From UBA9160 sp035489755 (GTDB lineage: Bacteria; Myxococcota_A; UBA9160), in contig DATGZK010000072.1 in NCBI GenBank assembly GCA_035489755.1, positions 124,001 to 188,000 on the forward strand: a DNA stretch of 64,000 nucleotides, read 5' to 3'. The notes beneath the pieces were generated by a model, which was not told where the DNA came from, ran no database searches, and saw only the letters and a program-made list of their open reading frames with translations. Shown here one piece after another: positions 51,669 through 60,625 of the stretch (position 1 is the stretch's first letter; each line of letters begins with the position of its first letter). A program made the position numbers and the translations under genes.

Positions 51669-52466
51669 CTACTGCGAGGCCTCGAGTTCCCGCACGGGGA
51701 TGCCTGCGCGCACAATCAGCACCTGCGGCCCCCCGGTGCCGAGGGGCATTCGGTGGCCCACCCAGCGCTCGGGCTCTCCTGTGTCGAACCAAAAGGAAAA
51801 TCGCGGGAGAAAGGCGCTGGCGAGCGGGGTGAGGATGGGACCGAGATCGATCTCCGACCGTACCTCGATCAGGTCGCCAGCACTCGAGGATGCGAGATGC
51901 CGCGCCACCCTCGCCTTGGCAGACACCACTCGGTGTATCTTGCAAACCAGGAACTGGAAGTTCACCTCTTCCTTGGCACCAGAAACGAGGGGCAAAAAGA
52001 GAAGGTGCATGGGTACGTTGGCGATTAGATCGGGATTCTGCACCGCGAGTTCGAAGGGTGTCTCATCCGACCCATCGGCGGGTGTGCAGAGCGCACGGCC
52101 TGTGCGGTGGTCGATCCACATGAGCCCGTGGCTTTGCCCTCCGGCCGCCCAGGAATGGGACTCCTGCCAAACCGGCCGTAGCCCCGCACCGTCCTTCGTT
52201 CGCTCAAGTTCGCTCATGACGACGCTGGCCTCTGCGCCTTCGATCGCGCCGGCTGCGACCATCAGCAGGTTGCCATTCGGCAGGCGTGTGAGGCTCACCC
52301 TCGCGTCGCCGACCCGATTCATTGTGTTCTCGTCGTAGGTGGCAGCAGGGAGGGCTCCAAAGGCATCCTGCAAGGGCAGTTCGAGACTCGAATCCGCGAG
52401 GGAAGAGAGCGGGAAGGAAACGAGCACCAGCGCGCCGAGCGCGATCCGACGGACGAGAGGAGTCAT
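51669..52466 (-). CDS. exported protein of unknown function
   Basis: A 265-residue protein with a cleavable signal peptide (TPLVRRIALGALVLVSFPLSSLADSS; cleavage after LAD). ATG 52466 is chosen because it starts this signal; the longer frame adds 16 unlike residues. The body has no motif I recognise; it is beta-rich by eye with WFDTGEPERWVGHRMPLGTGGPQVLIVR near the end and LVSGAKEEVNFQFLVCKIHR in the middle. One Cys in the middle and one in ALCTPADG may form a disulfide. It converges with the OlsB-like gene (3 bases between stops). Confidence 0.7.
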   Translation of the reverse strand: MTPLVRRIALGALVLVSFPLSSLADSSLELPLQDAFGALPAATYDENTMNRVGDARVSLTRLPNGNLLMVAAGAIEGAEASVVMSELERTKDGAGLRPVWQESHSWAAGGQSHGLMWIDHRTGRALCTPADGSDETPFELAVQNPDLIANVPMHLLFLPLVSGAKEEVNFQFLVCKIHRVVSAKARVARHLASSSAGDLIEVRSEIDLGPILTPLASAFLPRFSFWFDTGEPERWVGHRMPLGTGGPQVLIVRAGIPVRELEASQ

Positions 52467-52558
52467 GATTGCCAGCCATCGTAGCAGCCTCCCGAGGAGG
52501 ACAAGGTGACCCACCCCGGTCGCGTGCGAGGCGGCGGGGGCGCAGAGGGATGGAACGC

Positions 52559-53196
52559 ATGGAACTCGCTCCGGTTCTTGCGAGTATCACGCTCGGGGTC
52601 GCGATCTCGGCCCCGATCGGCCCCGTTAACCTGATCTGCGTGCGGCGCACACTCGCCACTGGCTGGCCGCTTGGGTTTGTGTCTGGGCTCGGGGCGGCCG
52701 TGGCCGACGGAGCGTTCGCCGCGGCAGCGGCCAGCGGGATCGGCCTCATTCCCGCCCTCCTATCGGCGCATCTGGACGCGCTCCGGCTTGTGGGCGGGCT
52801 TGCTCTCATTGCGCTCGGGGCTGCGACGGCCCTTGCGCCGGCGCCCGCACCCCCGCTGGCCCCGGGGGCGACAGCGGGAGCGCGAGGCCTCGCTTCGGCC
52901 TTCGTCTCGACCTTTTTGCTCACCCTTGGAAATCCGGTTCCGCTCCTCGCCCTCGGCGCCGCGTGCGCCGCATTCGAGATCGACGGGCTGCACACCTCGG
53001 CCACGGCACGTGTGGTGGGTGTCCTGGCGGGCTCGGCGCTATATGGTGGCTCGTCCTCGCGAGCGCCGTCGCGTGGGCGCGCGGGCGGATCGCGACTCGG
53101 TGGCTGCGGTTCGTGAACCCTGTTGCGGGTGTTGCAGTTTCGCTGTTCGGTGTCGCCAGCCTCGGGAGCCTGTGGTTCCGCGCGCTCTCCGGCTAA
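52559..53196 (+). pseudogene. LysE-type exporter gene with one frameshift
   Basis: LysE/RhtB-family amino-acid exporter text. The first 160 or so residues (MELAPVLASITLGVAISAPIGP, then FVSGLGAAVADGAFAA and LTLGNPVPLLALGA) read in one frame to about 53041; the last helices (WWLVLASAVAWARGRIATRW, then VNPVAGVAVSLFGVASL) continue in another frame to 53196. At 53040-53043 the DNA reads CTATATGG where CTATGG would give an unbroken ALWWLV reading, a single extra TA unit. The true protein would be about 210 residues with six helices. ATG 52559 is preferred to 52550 by spacing to CAGAGGG. Confidence 0.82.
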
Positions 53197-53232
53197 GGTA
53201 GTTTCGCACGATCGCTCACGGAGGCGCCCGGC

Positions 53233-54183
53233 ATGTCGGATCCGCGCGAGCCGCTGGACGCTCAGGTCAGGCAGCTTTTTGATCTCATGCGAGCCGCGCG
53301 GCCGTCGCAGCGCGTGCTCGAAGCCGGAGCCATGCGCGCGGAGACGGCCGCCTTCTCTGCGCTGCTCAACGCGAACGCCCCGAACGTGGAGCGTGAGGAC
53401 GAGCTGCGGATCCCGGGCCCGAAAGGACAGCCCCTCCGAGTCCGGGTGTTCCATCCGCCCGGAACCGGGGCCAAAAGGCCGGTGCTCGTGTACCTGCACG
53501 GTGGGGGCTGGGTGATCCTCTCTCCAGAGACTCACGCCAAGCTCACGAAGGAGCTTTGCGTCTCGGCGGGCGTCGTGGTGGTGAGCATTGACTATCGGCT
53601 TGCGCCGGAGCAGCCTTATCCCGCCGCGCTGGACGACTGCGTGGCGGCGTTCCGCTGGGTACGTGAGAACGCGGCGCGGGTTGGCGGGGACGGCCGGCGC
53701 ATTTTTCTAGGCGGCGACTCCGCCGGAGGCAATCTCACGGCCGCGACGACCTTGCGGCTCCTGGCTGCGGCCGAGAGGCCACCCACTGCCAACCTCATGA
53801 TCTGCCCGGTGACGGATCTCGACCTTGCGCTTGACTCAGCGTCCGCGCGCAGGTTCGGACCGGGGGATCTGATTCTCGACGACGCCACGATGAGATTTTT
53901 CTGCGAATCCTACGCACCGCGGGCGAGCTGGGCGAACCCGTTCATTTCGCCGCTGCGCGGCGACCTCTCGAAGTTCCCGCCGACCTGCGTGGTCGTAGGC
54001 ACGATCGACCCGCTTTACGACGATGGGGTTGCATTCGGCCAGAAGTTGCTGAGCTCCGGGCGAGAAGCCACGCTCTTGACCTATCCTGGCATGCCCCACG
54101 ACTTCATGCTCTTTCCGGGCCTCGACGCGGGAGCGAAATCGATCGAAGAGATGGCCGGGTTCCTGCGCGCACACCTGCAGTAA
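53233..54183 (+). CDS. HSL-family alpha/beta-hydrolase (esterase/lipase)
   Basis: A 316-residue hormone-sensitive-lipase family esterase. Oxyanion motif H89-GGG (YLHGGGWV), nucleophile Ser163 in G-D-S-A-G, acid Asp259 (GTIDPLYDDG) and His289 (GMPHDFMLF) form a full triad. No signal peptide, so cytoplasmic. ATG 53233 follows GGAGG. It acts on short to medium acyl esters in related enzymes; the in vivo substrate is unknown. An acyl-CoA dehydrogenase gene converges on it with 4 bases between stops. Confidence 0.93.
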   Translation: MSDPREPLDAQVRQLFDLMRAARPSQRVLEAGAMRAETAAFSALLNANAPNVEREDELRIPGPKGQPLRVRVFHPPGTGAKRPVLVYLHGGGWVILSPETHAKLTKELCVSAGVVVVSIDYRLAPEQPYPAALDDCVAAFRWVRENAARVGGDGRRIFLGGDSAGGNLTAATTLRLLAAAERPPTANLMICPVTDLDLALDSASARRFGPGDLILDDATMRFFCESYAPRASWANPFISPLRGDLSKFPPTCVVVGTIDPLYDDGVAFGQKLLSSGREATLLTYPGMPHDFMLFPGLDAGAKSIEEMAGFLRAHLQ

Positions 54184-54187
54184 AGCT

Positions 54188-55339
54188 CTAGGCGAGTCCC
54201 ATCCGCTTCGCGATGATCACCTTCATGATCTCGTTCGTACCGGCATAGATCGACTGCACGGCTGCGTCCTCATAGTCGGTCGCGACAGGGTACTCGTGCA
54301 TGAAGCCATAGCCGCCGTGCAGCTGAAGGCAGTCGCTTGTCAGTCTTTTCTGGAGGTCCGTGCTCCACCACTTCGCCATGGAAACCTCGGAGACGATTTC
54401 TTCGCCACGCACATGGGCGACGAGCAGGCGATCGATGAAAGCCTGACCCACCTCGACCTCGGTCGCGAGCTCCGCCAGTTTGAACTGAGTATTCTGAAAC
54501 GCGGCGATCGGTTTGCCAAAGGCGTGGCGTTCGCGCACGTAGGAAATCGTGTCCTCGAGCGTGCGCCGGCAGGATGCGAGAGAGGCGACACCGATGCACA
54601 AACGCTCCTGCTGAAGCTTCTCCATCAGCATGCGGAAGCCCTGGCCCTCGCGACCGAGCAGATTTGAGGCCGGAACTCTGCAGTCCTGGAAGAAAAGCTC
54701 ACTCGTGTCCTGTCCCTTGAGGCCGACCTTGTCCAGCTTGCGCCCGCGCACGAAGCCCGGGGTCGCGGCCTCGACCAAGATGAGGCTGATCCCCTTATGA
54801 GGAGGCTGTGCGTCGGGATTCGTCTTCGCGACAACGATAAACAGATCCCCGATCTGCCCATTCGAGATGAACGTCTTCGAGCCGTTTAGGACGTAGTGGT
54901 CGCTATCCCGGATCGCCTTCGTTTGCACGTTCGCGAGATCGGATCCCGTTCCGGGTTCCGTCATCGCGATGCCGAGGAGGATTGTGCCAGCGATGGTCCC
55001 TGGCAGGTAGCGCCGCTTCTGATCCGCAGTGCCATAGGTTGTGATGTAAGGCATGCAGATGTCAGAGTGGAGTGAAATCATCAGCGCATGAGCGCGGAGG
55101 CGCGCGAGTTCCTCCATGACGATCGCATCATAGAGAAAGTCGCCCCCAGCGCCGCCATACGCCTCCGGTTGGTTCGCGCCGAGGAAACCCTCTTCACCGC
55201 AGCGCCGCCACGTCTCCCGGTCAGACATTCCTCGCGCATTCCAACCGGCAATCTTGGGCTCAATCTCTTTCTCGGCGAAGCGTCGAAACTGAGCGCGGAA
55301 GAGGTCATGTTCTTCGCTAAAGAGGTCGCGTCGCATCAT
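54188..55339 (-). CDS. acyl-CoA dehydrogenase
   Basis: A 383-residue full-length ACAD, unlike the paired ones at 6041-8346: all segments are in one chain. N-terminal FSEEHDLFRAQFRRFAEKEIEP, FAD box AMTEPGTGSDLANVQTKA, ETFISNGQIGDLF-like SKTFISNGQ, catalytic-region and C-terminal YAGTNEIMKVIIAKRMGL. A Glu in the C-terminal YEDAAVQSIYAGTNE region is the usual base of long-chain type enzymes. The start has AAGGAG just upstream. Beta-oxidation or branched-chain catabolism; substrate unknown. Confidence 0.94.
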   Translation of the reverse strand: MMRRDLFSEEHDLFRAQFRRFAEKEIEPKIAGWNARGMSDRETWRRCGEEGFLGANQPEAYGGAGGDFLYDAIVMEELARLRAHALMISLHSDICMPYITTYGTADQKRRYLPGTIAGTILLGIAMTEPGTGSDLANVQTKAIRDSDHYVLNGSKTFISNGQIGDLFIVVAKTNPDAQPPHKGISLILVEAATPGFVRGRKLDKVGLKGQDTSELFFQDCRVPASNLLGREGQGFRMLMEKLQQERLCIGVASLASCRRTLEDTISYVRERHAFGKPIAAFQNTQFKLAELATEVEVGQAFIDRLLVAHVRGEEIVSEVSMAKWWSTDLQKRLTSDCLQLHGGYGFMHEYPVATDYEDAAVQSIYAGTNEIMKVIIAKRMGLA

Positions 55340-55371
55340 CTCGTCTCCTTCGTCTGTATGAACAAGCCGCC

Positions 55372-56415
55372 TTAGCGACCTTGACGCGTGGCGTTGCCAC
55401 GGAATTCGGGAAGTACCTCGGCGATGCGCGCGAGAGCATCCTCGACGTCAGCGGCATCGATGTCGAGATGGGTCACGGCGCGCAGGATGCCCGGTGCAAT
55501 CGGATCGATCAGGAGGTTCCGCGATCGGGTCGCACGTGCGAAGCCGCCGACATCGTCGAATTCGAAAAGAACCATGTTCGTGTCGGGCTCGTTTCTGACT
55601 TTGAGCCCGAGTTCCCGAAGTCCGGCCGAGAGCCTGCGCGCATGGGTATGGTCATCGGCCAGGCGCGTCACGTGGTGATCCAGGGCGTAGAGACCTGCGG
55701 CGGCCAGAATGCCGGCCTGGCGCATGCCGCCGCCAAACATTTTTCGATATCGATGCATGCGTTCGACGATCTCCGCGCTGGCGCTCACCACGGAACCCAC
55801 AGGCGCCCCGAGACCTTTCGAGAGGCAACAGGAGACCGAGTCGAAGGGCGCTGCCCAGCTGGCGGCGGGAATCCCCGTAGCCACGACTGCGTTCCAGAGT
55901 CGCGCACCGTCGAGGTGCAAGCGCAGACCGCACTCGCGCGCGGCTTGCGCGACACCGCGCATGCGCTCGAGCGCGAAGACTCGGCCGCCCGACACGGTGT
56001 GCGTATTCTCCATCGCTACCAGGGTGGTCGGCGCATAGTGATGGTCGCGTGGGTGGAGAGCCGCCCGCACATCATCACCATCGAAGAAACCCCCTACACC
56101 GAGAGTCTCGATCTGTACGCCGGAAATAGCCGCGGCCGCTCCCGATTCGTACAGCAGCACGTGGGCGTGCTCTCCAGCGAGGACGACGTCGCCGTGTTGG
56201 GTCTGCGCCCGGATGGCAAGCTGGTTCGCCATCGTCCCGGAAGGCACGAAGAGCGCCGCTTCCTTACCGAGCAGCCGAGCGATTCGCTCCTGGAGGAGAT
56301 TTACGCTGGGATCCTCGCCATAGACGTCGTCTCCCACCTCGGCTCGGGTCATCGCCTCGCGCATGGCGGGTGTGGGGCGGGTTACCGTGTCGCTGCGCAG
56401 GTCGATGGTCTTCAT
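55372..56415 (-). CDS. low-specificity L-threonine aldolase
   Basis: A 347-residue fold-type-I PLP enzyme cleaving L-threonine or L-allo-threonine to glycine and acetaldehyde. Schiff-base Lys200 (CCLSKGLGAPVGS), the PLP-Asp at 169 (LHLDGARLWNA), phosphate loop VPSGTMANQLAI and the N-terminal IDLRSDTVTRPT are all standard. ATG 56415 is chosen because the family begins here; the frame is open for 155 codons upstream, across sequence opposite a GT-C gene, and looks non-coding. Cytoplasmic tetramer in relatives. It may be co-transcribed with the ACAD gene (32 bases apart). Confidence 0.94.
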   Translation of the reverse strand: MKTIDLRSDTVTRPTPAMREAMTRAEVGDDVYGEDPSVNLLQERIARLLGKEAALFVPSGTMANQLAIRAQTQHGDVVLAGEHAHVLLYESGAAAAISGVQIETLGVGGFFDGDDVRAALHPRDHHYAPTTLVAMENTHTVSGGRVFALERMRGVAQAARECGLRLHLDGARLWNAVVATGIPAASWAAPFDSVSCCLSKGLGAPVGSVVSASAEIVERMHRYRKMFGGGMRQAGILAAAGLYALDHHVTRLADDHTHARRLSAGLRELGLKVRNEPDTNMVLFEFDDVGGFARATRSRNLLIDPIAPGILRAVTHLDIDAADVEDALARIAEVLPEFRGNATRQGR

Positions 56416-56617
56416 GCTGGCAACGAGGATATCGGGCGTTCCGGGACGAGGACAAGAGCTGCGTTGAGGAATGTACGTCTTGAGAACGGCGATGGGGTAC
56501 TTGCTGCCCTCGCGTGGATCGCGTTCGGCCCCCCCGCCTGCCACTGAATCGCGACGATGTCTCTCCCTCGATCCAGCGAGGCGCCGCGAAACTCGGAACT
56601 CGGCGCGCTTCGGCCTG

Positions 56618-58891
56618 CTACGGCGTGTCAGGGCCGCGCTTCGCCCACACCGCGAAATCGTCCACAAGGATGTGTCCACCGGGATCGCGCCGCTCATCGA
56701 CGATCTGGAGGGAGGCCGTGCGGCCGCGGAACGCGCGGACGTCCCACACTTCCCGCCGGAGGATCTCACTCCCGCATCCGGATGTACTTCGCACAGGCTC
56801 ACCATCCACCAGGAGATCCGCGCGCACGCCGTGATCGCCGCCGCCCACCTGCAGCGTGACGAGATCTCCTGCCAGGACAAATGGAGGGGAGACCAACCGG
56901 CCCACCGCGCGGTCGCCGATGTCCGGCAGGAAGCTATTCACGAAGCCACGGGATCGGTTCCCCACACTCTCCTGATCCGGTACCGGTCCGTGCACGGGAC
57001 TCGTTTCGAAAGCGTGGCCCTCGCGCTGCCAGTCGGGGAGTTCGCCGTCAAAGTCAAAGCCGCCCACGCGCCCATAGCCGAGAGACTCCAGCGCACGCCC
57101 CTCGAGCAACAGCGCCGTTGCCTCGTCGCGCGCAAGGCCAGGGGTCAGCGCATCGGCCCAGCGATCCACCAACTCAGGGTCTGCGTTATGCCGAAAGTAG
57201 TACTCGCGTGCGAACCAGACGTCGCAGGCCCGCGCCCACGGGCTGCGCAGCGGAAGCGCTTCCGCCATGCGCGCGAGGACCGCCCGCGGGTCGCGGGCTC
57301 TTCCGGCCCGCACCAGAGGCTCCCCGAGTTCTGGCGTGTATGCCGTTAGGTAGTAGAGGAAATCGTCGAGCCTCACTTGCGTCGTCGCGGCATACGGCTC
57401 CGGAAAGACCGGGAGCTTGGAGAGCTGCGCGCCGGACTCGAGGATCTGAGCCGGACTGGCGACCTTTTCGTGGCCGGGCCGTTTCCGGCGGCCGATCGGC
57501 GTTCGCGCCACTTCTCGGCTCGTAAGTCCGAGTAGGTCGAACAGCGGAAGATCGGTCTCGTAGCCAACGATGCCGACGCAATCCGTTGCGAGCTTTGGCC
57601 TCAGACCTTGCGCGAGAAGTTGCCGCTCGAGGGTCGCAGCTTCCTTCGAGTAGCGTGAAGCCACGTACGGTGGCGCGAAGGTCGTGAGCGGGTAGAACGT
57701 TCGCTCGTCGGAGATGAACCAGGTCTTGGCGCCCGGCTGGATCAGTGCGACGGGCAGGACGGCGGTCAGCGCCAGCGCGCCCAGCGCCGAAGCCTGCAGC
57801 CGCTCGCGCTCCCGGAGCAGCCGCTCGAAGCCCAGTCCGGCCAGCACGATGATCAGCAGCGCGGGCGTGACCAGGAGCCTGCCGAGCATGAAGTCGCCGC
57901 CGATCTTCGCCGTGTAGAATAGATAGACAGGAATGCCGATCGCACAGAAACGCACGAGGAGCGTGCGACGGTAGGCTAGACAGCCAACCAGTGTGAGCGG
58001 GAGCATCGCCCACAGGCCCATCGCCAGGCCGTTCACGAGGAGGAAGACGCCTCCCTGACCGAAGTAGGCGCGGTCGGCCGACTTGGCATAGAACGTGTTG
58101 GGAAGGAGATCTCCATAGTACTGCCAGCGCCAGAGGAAGTACGGCACAAAGACCACGACGAACGGGAGTGCGTAGCGAACGAGCGCTCGTAGCGGCGCGC
58201 GACCCATGACCAAGGCAGCTCCCAGGGCGACGAAGAAGATCCCGTGATCTGGATGGGCGAGCGTCGCGGCGATTCCCAGCAACCCCGATGCGAACGGTCT
58301 CCGCCGCTCTGCCTCCTCCAGAGAGAGCAGGACCAGCATCGCCGCGAACATCGTCTCCAACCCCGAGGTTGCGAAGCTCGCCAACACGTAGCCACCGGCC
58401 GCGAGCGGGACGGCGAGGCCCGGCCAGCGCGGGCGGAGTCCGGCTGGCTCGCGCGCGATCTCGAGTGCCGTCAGGCGTTGCAGGGTCGAGAGGACAATCG
58501 CGAAGCAGAGCAGACCGAGGAGCACGCTCCCTTGCGCGGGATGCACACCGAGCGCCAGCCCGCCGGCGATCAGCAGCGTCCAGAGGAAGTTCGTGTACCC
58601 CTCGACCCGCTCGCCCAGGTTGAACACCAGCCCGTTGCCTTCGACCAGATTCCGTGCGTATCGGAACGAGATGTAGGCGTCGTCGCCCACCCACCGGAGA
58701 TGCCAGGCCCAGACGGTTCCCGCGGCGACGAGGAGCGCGAGCAGCAGCTGGCCTGGCCAACGTGGACCAGGGTGTGCTTCGTCGCGCCAATGAAGCCATA
58801 CAAGCAACGGAGCGAGCAGCAGCGCAACCCAGCAGGGAGCCGGCACCGCGGAGAGCGCGTGCACGTACGCCTCAAGAATTTGCCAGGCCAC
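56618..58891 (-). CDS. GT-C-type membrane glycosyltransferase
   Basis: About 757 residues with a multi-pass membrane domain (about 13 helices, residues 1-420) and a C-terminal soluble domain. The GT-C signature DD lies in the first loop (RWVGDDAYISFRYARNLVEG), followed by GERVEGYTNFLW, typical of the polyprenyl-phosphate-sugar arabino/mannosyltransferase group such as AftB-like proteins. The C-terminal part (DRAVGRLVSPPFVLAGDLVTL and ILVDDFAVWAKRG) resembles a carbohydrate-binding jelly-roll. GTG 58891 with GGAGG 5 bases upstream is preferred to ATG 58942. It modifies an envelope glycan from outside; acceptor unknown. Confidence 0.82.
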   Translation of the reverse strand: MAWQILEAYVHALSAVPAPCWVALLLAPLLVWLHWRDEAHPGPRWPGQLLLALLVAAGTVWAWHLRWVGDDAYISFRYARNLVEGNGLVFNLGERVEGYTNFLWTLLIAGGLALGVHPAQGSVLLGLLCFAIVLSTLQRLTALEIAREPAGLRPRWPGLAVPLAAGGYVLASFATSGLETMFAAMLVLLSLEEAERRRPFASGLLGIAATLAHPDHGIFFVALGAALVMGRAPLRALVRYALPFVVVFVPYFLWRWQYYGDLLPNTFYAKSADRAYFGQGGVFLLVNGLAMGLWAMLPLTLVGCLAYRRTLLVRFCAIGIPVYLFYTAKIGGDFMLGRLLVTPALLIIVLAGLGFERLLRERERLQASALGALALTAVLPVALIQPGAKTWFISDERTFYPLTTFAPPYVASRYSKEAATLERQLLAQGLRPKLATDCVGIVGYETDLPLFDLLGLTSREVARTPIGRRKRPGHEKVASPAQILESGAQLSKLPVFPEPYAATTQVRLDDFLYYLTAYTPELGEPLVRAGRARDPRAVLARMAEALPLRSPWARACDVWFAREYYFRHNADPELVDRWADALTPGLARDEATALLLEGRALESLGYGRVGGFDFDGELPDWQREGHAFETSPVHGPVPDQESVGNRSRGFVNSFLPDIGDRAVGRLVSPPFVLAGDLVTLQVGGGDHGVRADLLVDGEPVRSTSGCGSEILRREVWDVRAFRGRTASLQIVDERRDPGGHILVDDFAVWAKRGPDTP

Positions 58892-58984
58892 GATGGCCTC
58901 CGTTTCGACCTCCCGTCGATCGGATGAGATACTCGACCTCATGCGACGACGCCATTGGACGCGTGCCTGCCCGGGCAGTACATC

Positions 58985-60625
58985 GTGAGCTCCGGCGTCT
59001 GGCTGGCGCCCGAGGCGGCTGCGACTCTGAAGATCGGAGTAGCCGCGGCGACCGCGGCGCTCCTGCTGGCCGGCCTGATCCTTCGCCGAACCGGGCACGC
59101 GGCTGCGTTCCGCCGAACGCGCGACGGGTTCCTGCTGGTGCTGGGGATTTTGGGAGGAGTCGGCTGGTGGAACTTCTTCTCCGTTCCCCGCTACGTCCAT
59201 CTGCACGATGGCTATCACTATTTCGTCGGCGCGAAGTATTTCCCCGAGCTCGGCTACGAGCGGCTGTACGTCTGCACGGTGATCGCCGACATCGAGGCGG
59301 GTCTCGGCGACAACCTTGTAGGGCGGCGCGTGCGCAACCTCGAGACCAACATCTTGGAACGTGGCACGGAGCTCGCCCTTGATCCTCCGCACTGTAAGGC
59401 GCACTTCTCGCCCGAACGCTGGACGATGTTCACGGAGGATATTGCGTGGTTTCGCGCACAACTTCCCGTGAGCGAGTGGCGCCGGCTGCAGATGGACCAC
59501 GGTTTTAACGGCTCACCGGTCTGGCTCCTTGCGGGACGGTTCTTCGCTAGCGCCCACCGCGGTGCCGAAAGCTGGTTCTTTGCACTCTCTCTGCTTGATC
59601 CCGTGCTCCTTCTCGCGATGTGGCTCGGCGTTGTGTGGACCTTCGGTTGGCGTGCCGCGTGCGTCGCGGCCGTGTTCTGGGGCACAAACGGCTTTGCCGA
59701 CTTCACATGGACTGGGGGCAGCTTCCTGCGCCAGGATTGGTTGGTGGCGCTCGTGCTCGCGATCGCCGCTCTCGACCGCAGACGCCCAGCCGTGGCGGGA
59801 GCGCTCGTCACCTTCTCCGCGCTCCTGCGCGTTTTCCCGGGCTTCGCCGCGGCCGCGCTCGTCCTAAAGAGCGGGGTCGCCGCCCTTCGCGCGCACACCC
59901 TGCGGCCCTCGCGCGACCACCTGCGCTTCGCGGGAGGCTGCGTGCTCGCGCTAGTGCTCCTGCTGCCGCTCGCCACAGGGTGGAGCGGTCCTGCGGCTTG
60001 GACGGGCTTCGCTGCGAACAGCCGCAAGCTCCTCGCCACGCCGCTGCTGAACCAGATGGGCCTGCGCACCGTCCTGGCATACGACTCCAGCTCGCGCGCC
60101 AGCGTGCTCGAGAGGCCGCAGGCGGCGGACCCCTACCTCGTGTGGAAGCTCGCTCAGCGCCGCCAATTCGCGGAGCGGTGGTGGATCTTCGCCGCGATCG
60201 CGGCCCTCTACACGGCGCTGCTGATTCGCGCGCTTCCGCACCAGGACGACTGGGTCGTGCTGGCACTCGGAACAGGCGCGATCCCCATCGCGACCCAACT
60301 CACCTGTTACTACCACGCCGCTCTCCTGGGGCTCGCCCTGCTCTGGATACGCCGCGAGATGGCGGGCGTCGCCGTGTGCACTCTCGCCGCTGTTACTCAG
60401 GCGATTCGGCGCAGCATGCCCATCTCGGATGAGCTCTTCGTGTGGATGAGCATGGCCGAGGTGGTGACCGTCTTGTTCGTGACCGTCCTCTTCGCGAGCC
60501 CTTCTCGAGCGAAGGGCGAGCAGGGGCCGGCCCCCGACACGGCCACGGTCACCCCAGTCCGTGCGACTGCTTCTTCAACAGGCGGAACTCGGGCGCCTCG
60601 CGGATGCACGTGCGAAGGATCTTGA
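58985..60625 (+). CDS. multi-pass membrane protein, GT-C-like
   Basis: About 546 residues with roughly ten hydrophobic helices and a large first loop (HLHDGYHYFVGAKYFPELGYERL, then CTVIADIEAG) that carries acidic residues as in GT-C enzymes. A pattern ALVTFSALLRVFPGFAAAALVL recalls DUF2029/GT87-like mannosyltransferases. Start uncertain: GTG 58985 or TTG 58955; no good ribosome site at either. It is divergent from the GT-C gene. Its last 77 bases overlap the end of the DUF362 gene. The C-terminus after VLFASPSRAKGEQ is low-complexity and may be partly fortuitous. Confidence 0.7.
   Translation: MSSGVWLAPEAAATLKIGVAAATAALLLAGLILRRTGHAAAFRRTRDGFLLVLGILGGVGWWNFFSVPRYVHLHDGYHYFVGAKYFPELGYERLYVCTVIADIEAGLGDNLVGRRVRNLETNILERGTELALDPPHCKAHFSPERWTMFTEDIAWFRAQLPVSEWRRLQMDHGFNGSPVWLLAGRFFASAHRGAESWFFALSLLDPVLLLAMWLGVVWTFGWRAACVAAVFWGTNGFADFTWTGGSFLRQDWLVALVLAIAALDRRRPAVAGALVTFSALLRVFPGFAAAALVLKSGVAALRAHTLRPSRDHLRFAGGCVLALVLLLPLATGWSGPAAWTGFAANSRKLLATPLLNQMGLRTVLAYDSSSRASVLERPQAADPYLVWKLAQRRQFAERWWIFAAIAALYTALLIRALPHQDDWVVLALGTGAIPIATQLTCYYHAALLGLALLWIRREMAGVAVCTLAAVTQAIRRSMPISDELFVWMSMAEVVTVLFVTVLFASPSRAKGEQGPAPDTATVTPVRATASSTGGTRAPRGCTCEGS

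Noticed and set aside
56416..56880. 155-codon N-terminal extension of threonine aldolase
   Set aside because: Family start is at 56415, and the extra codons lie opposite shadow text and overlap the end of the GT-C gene.
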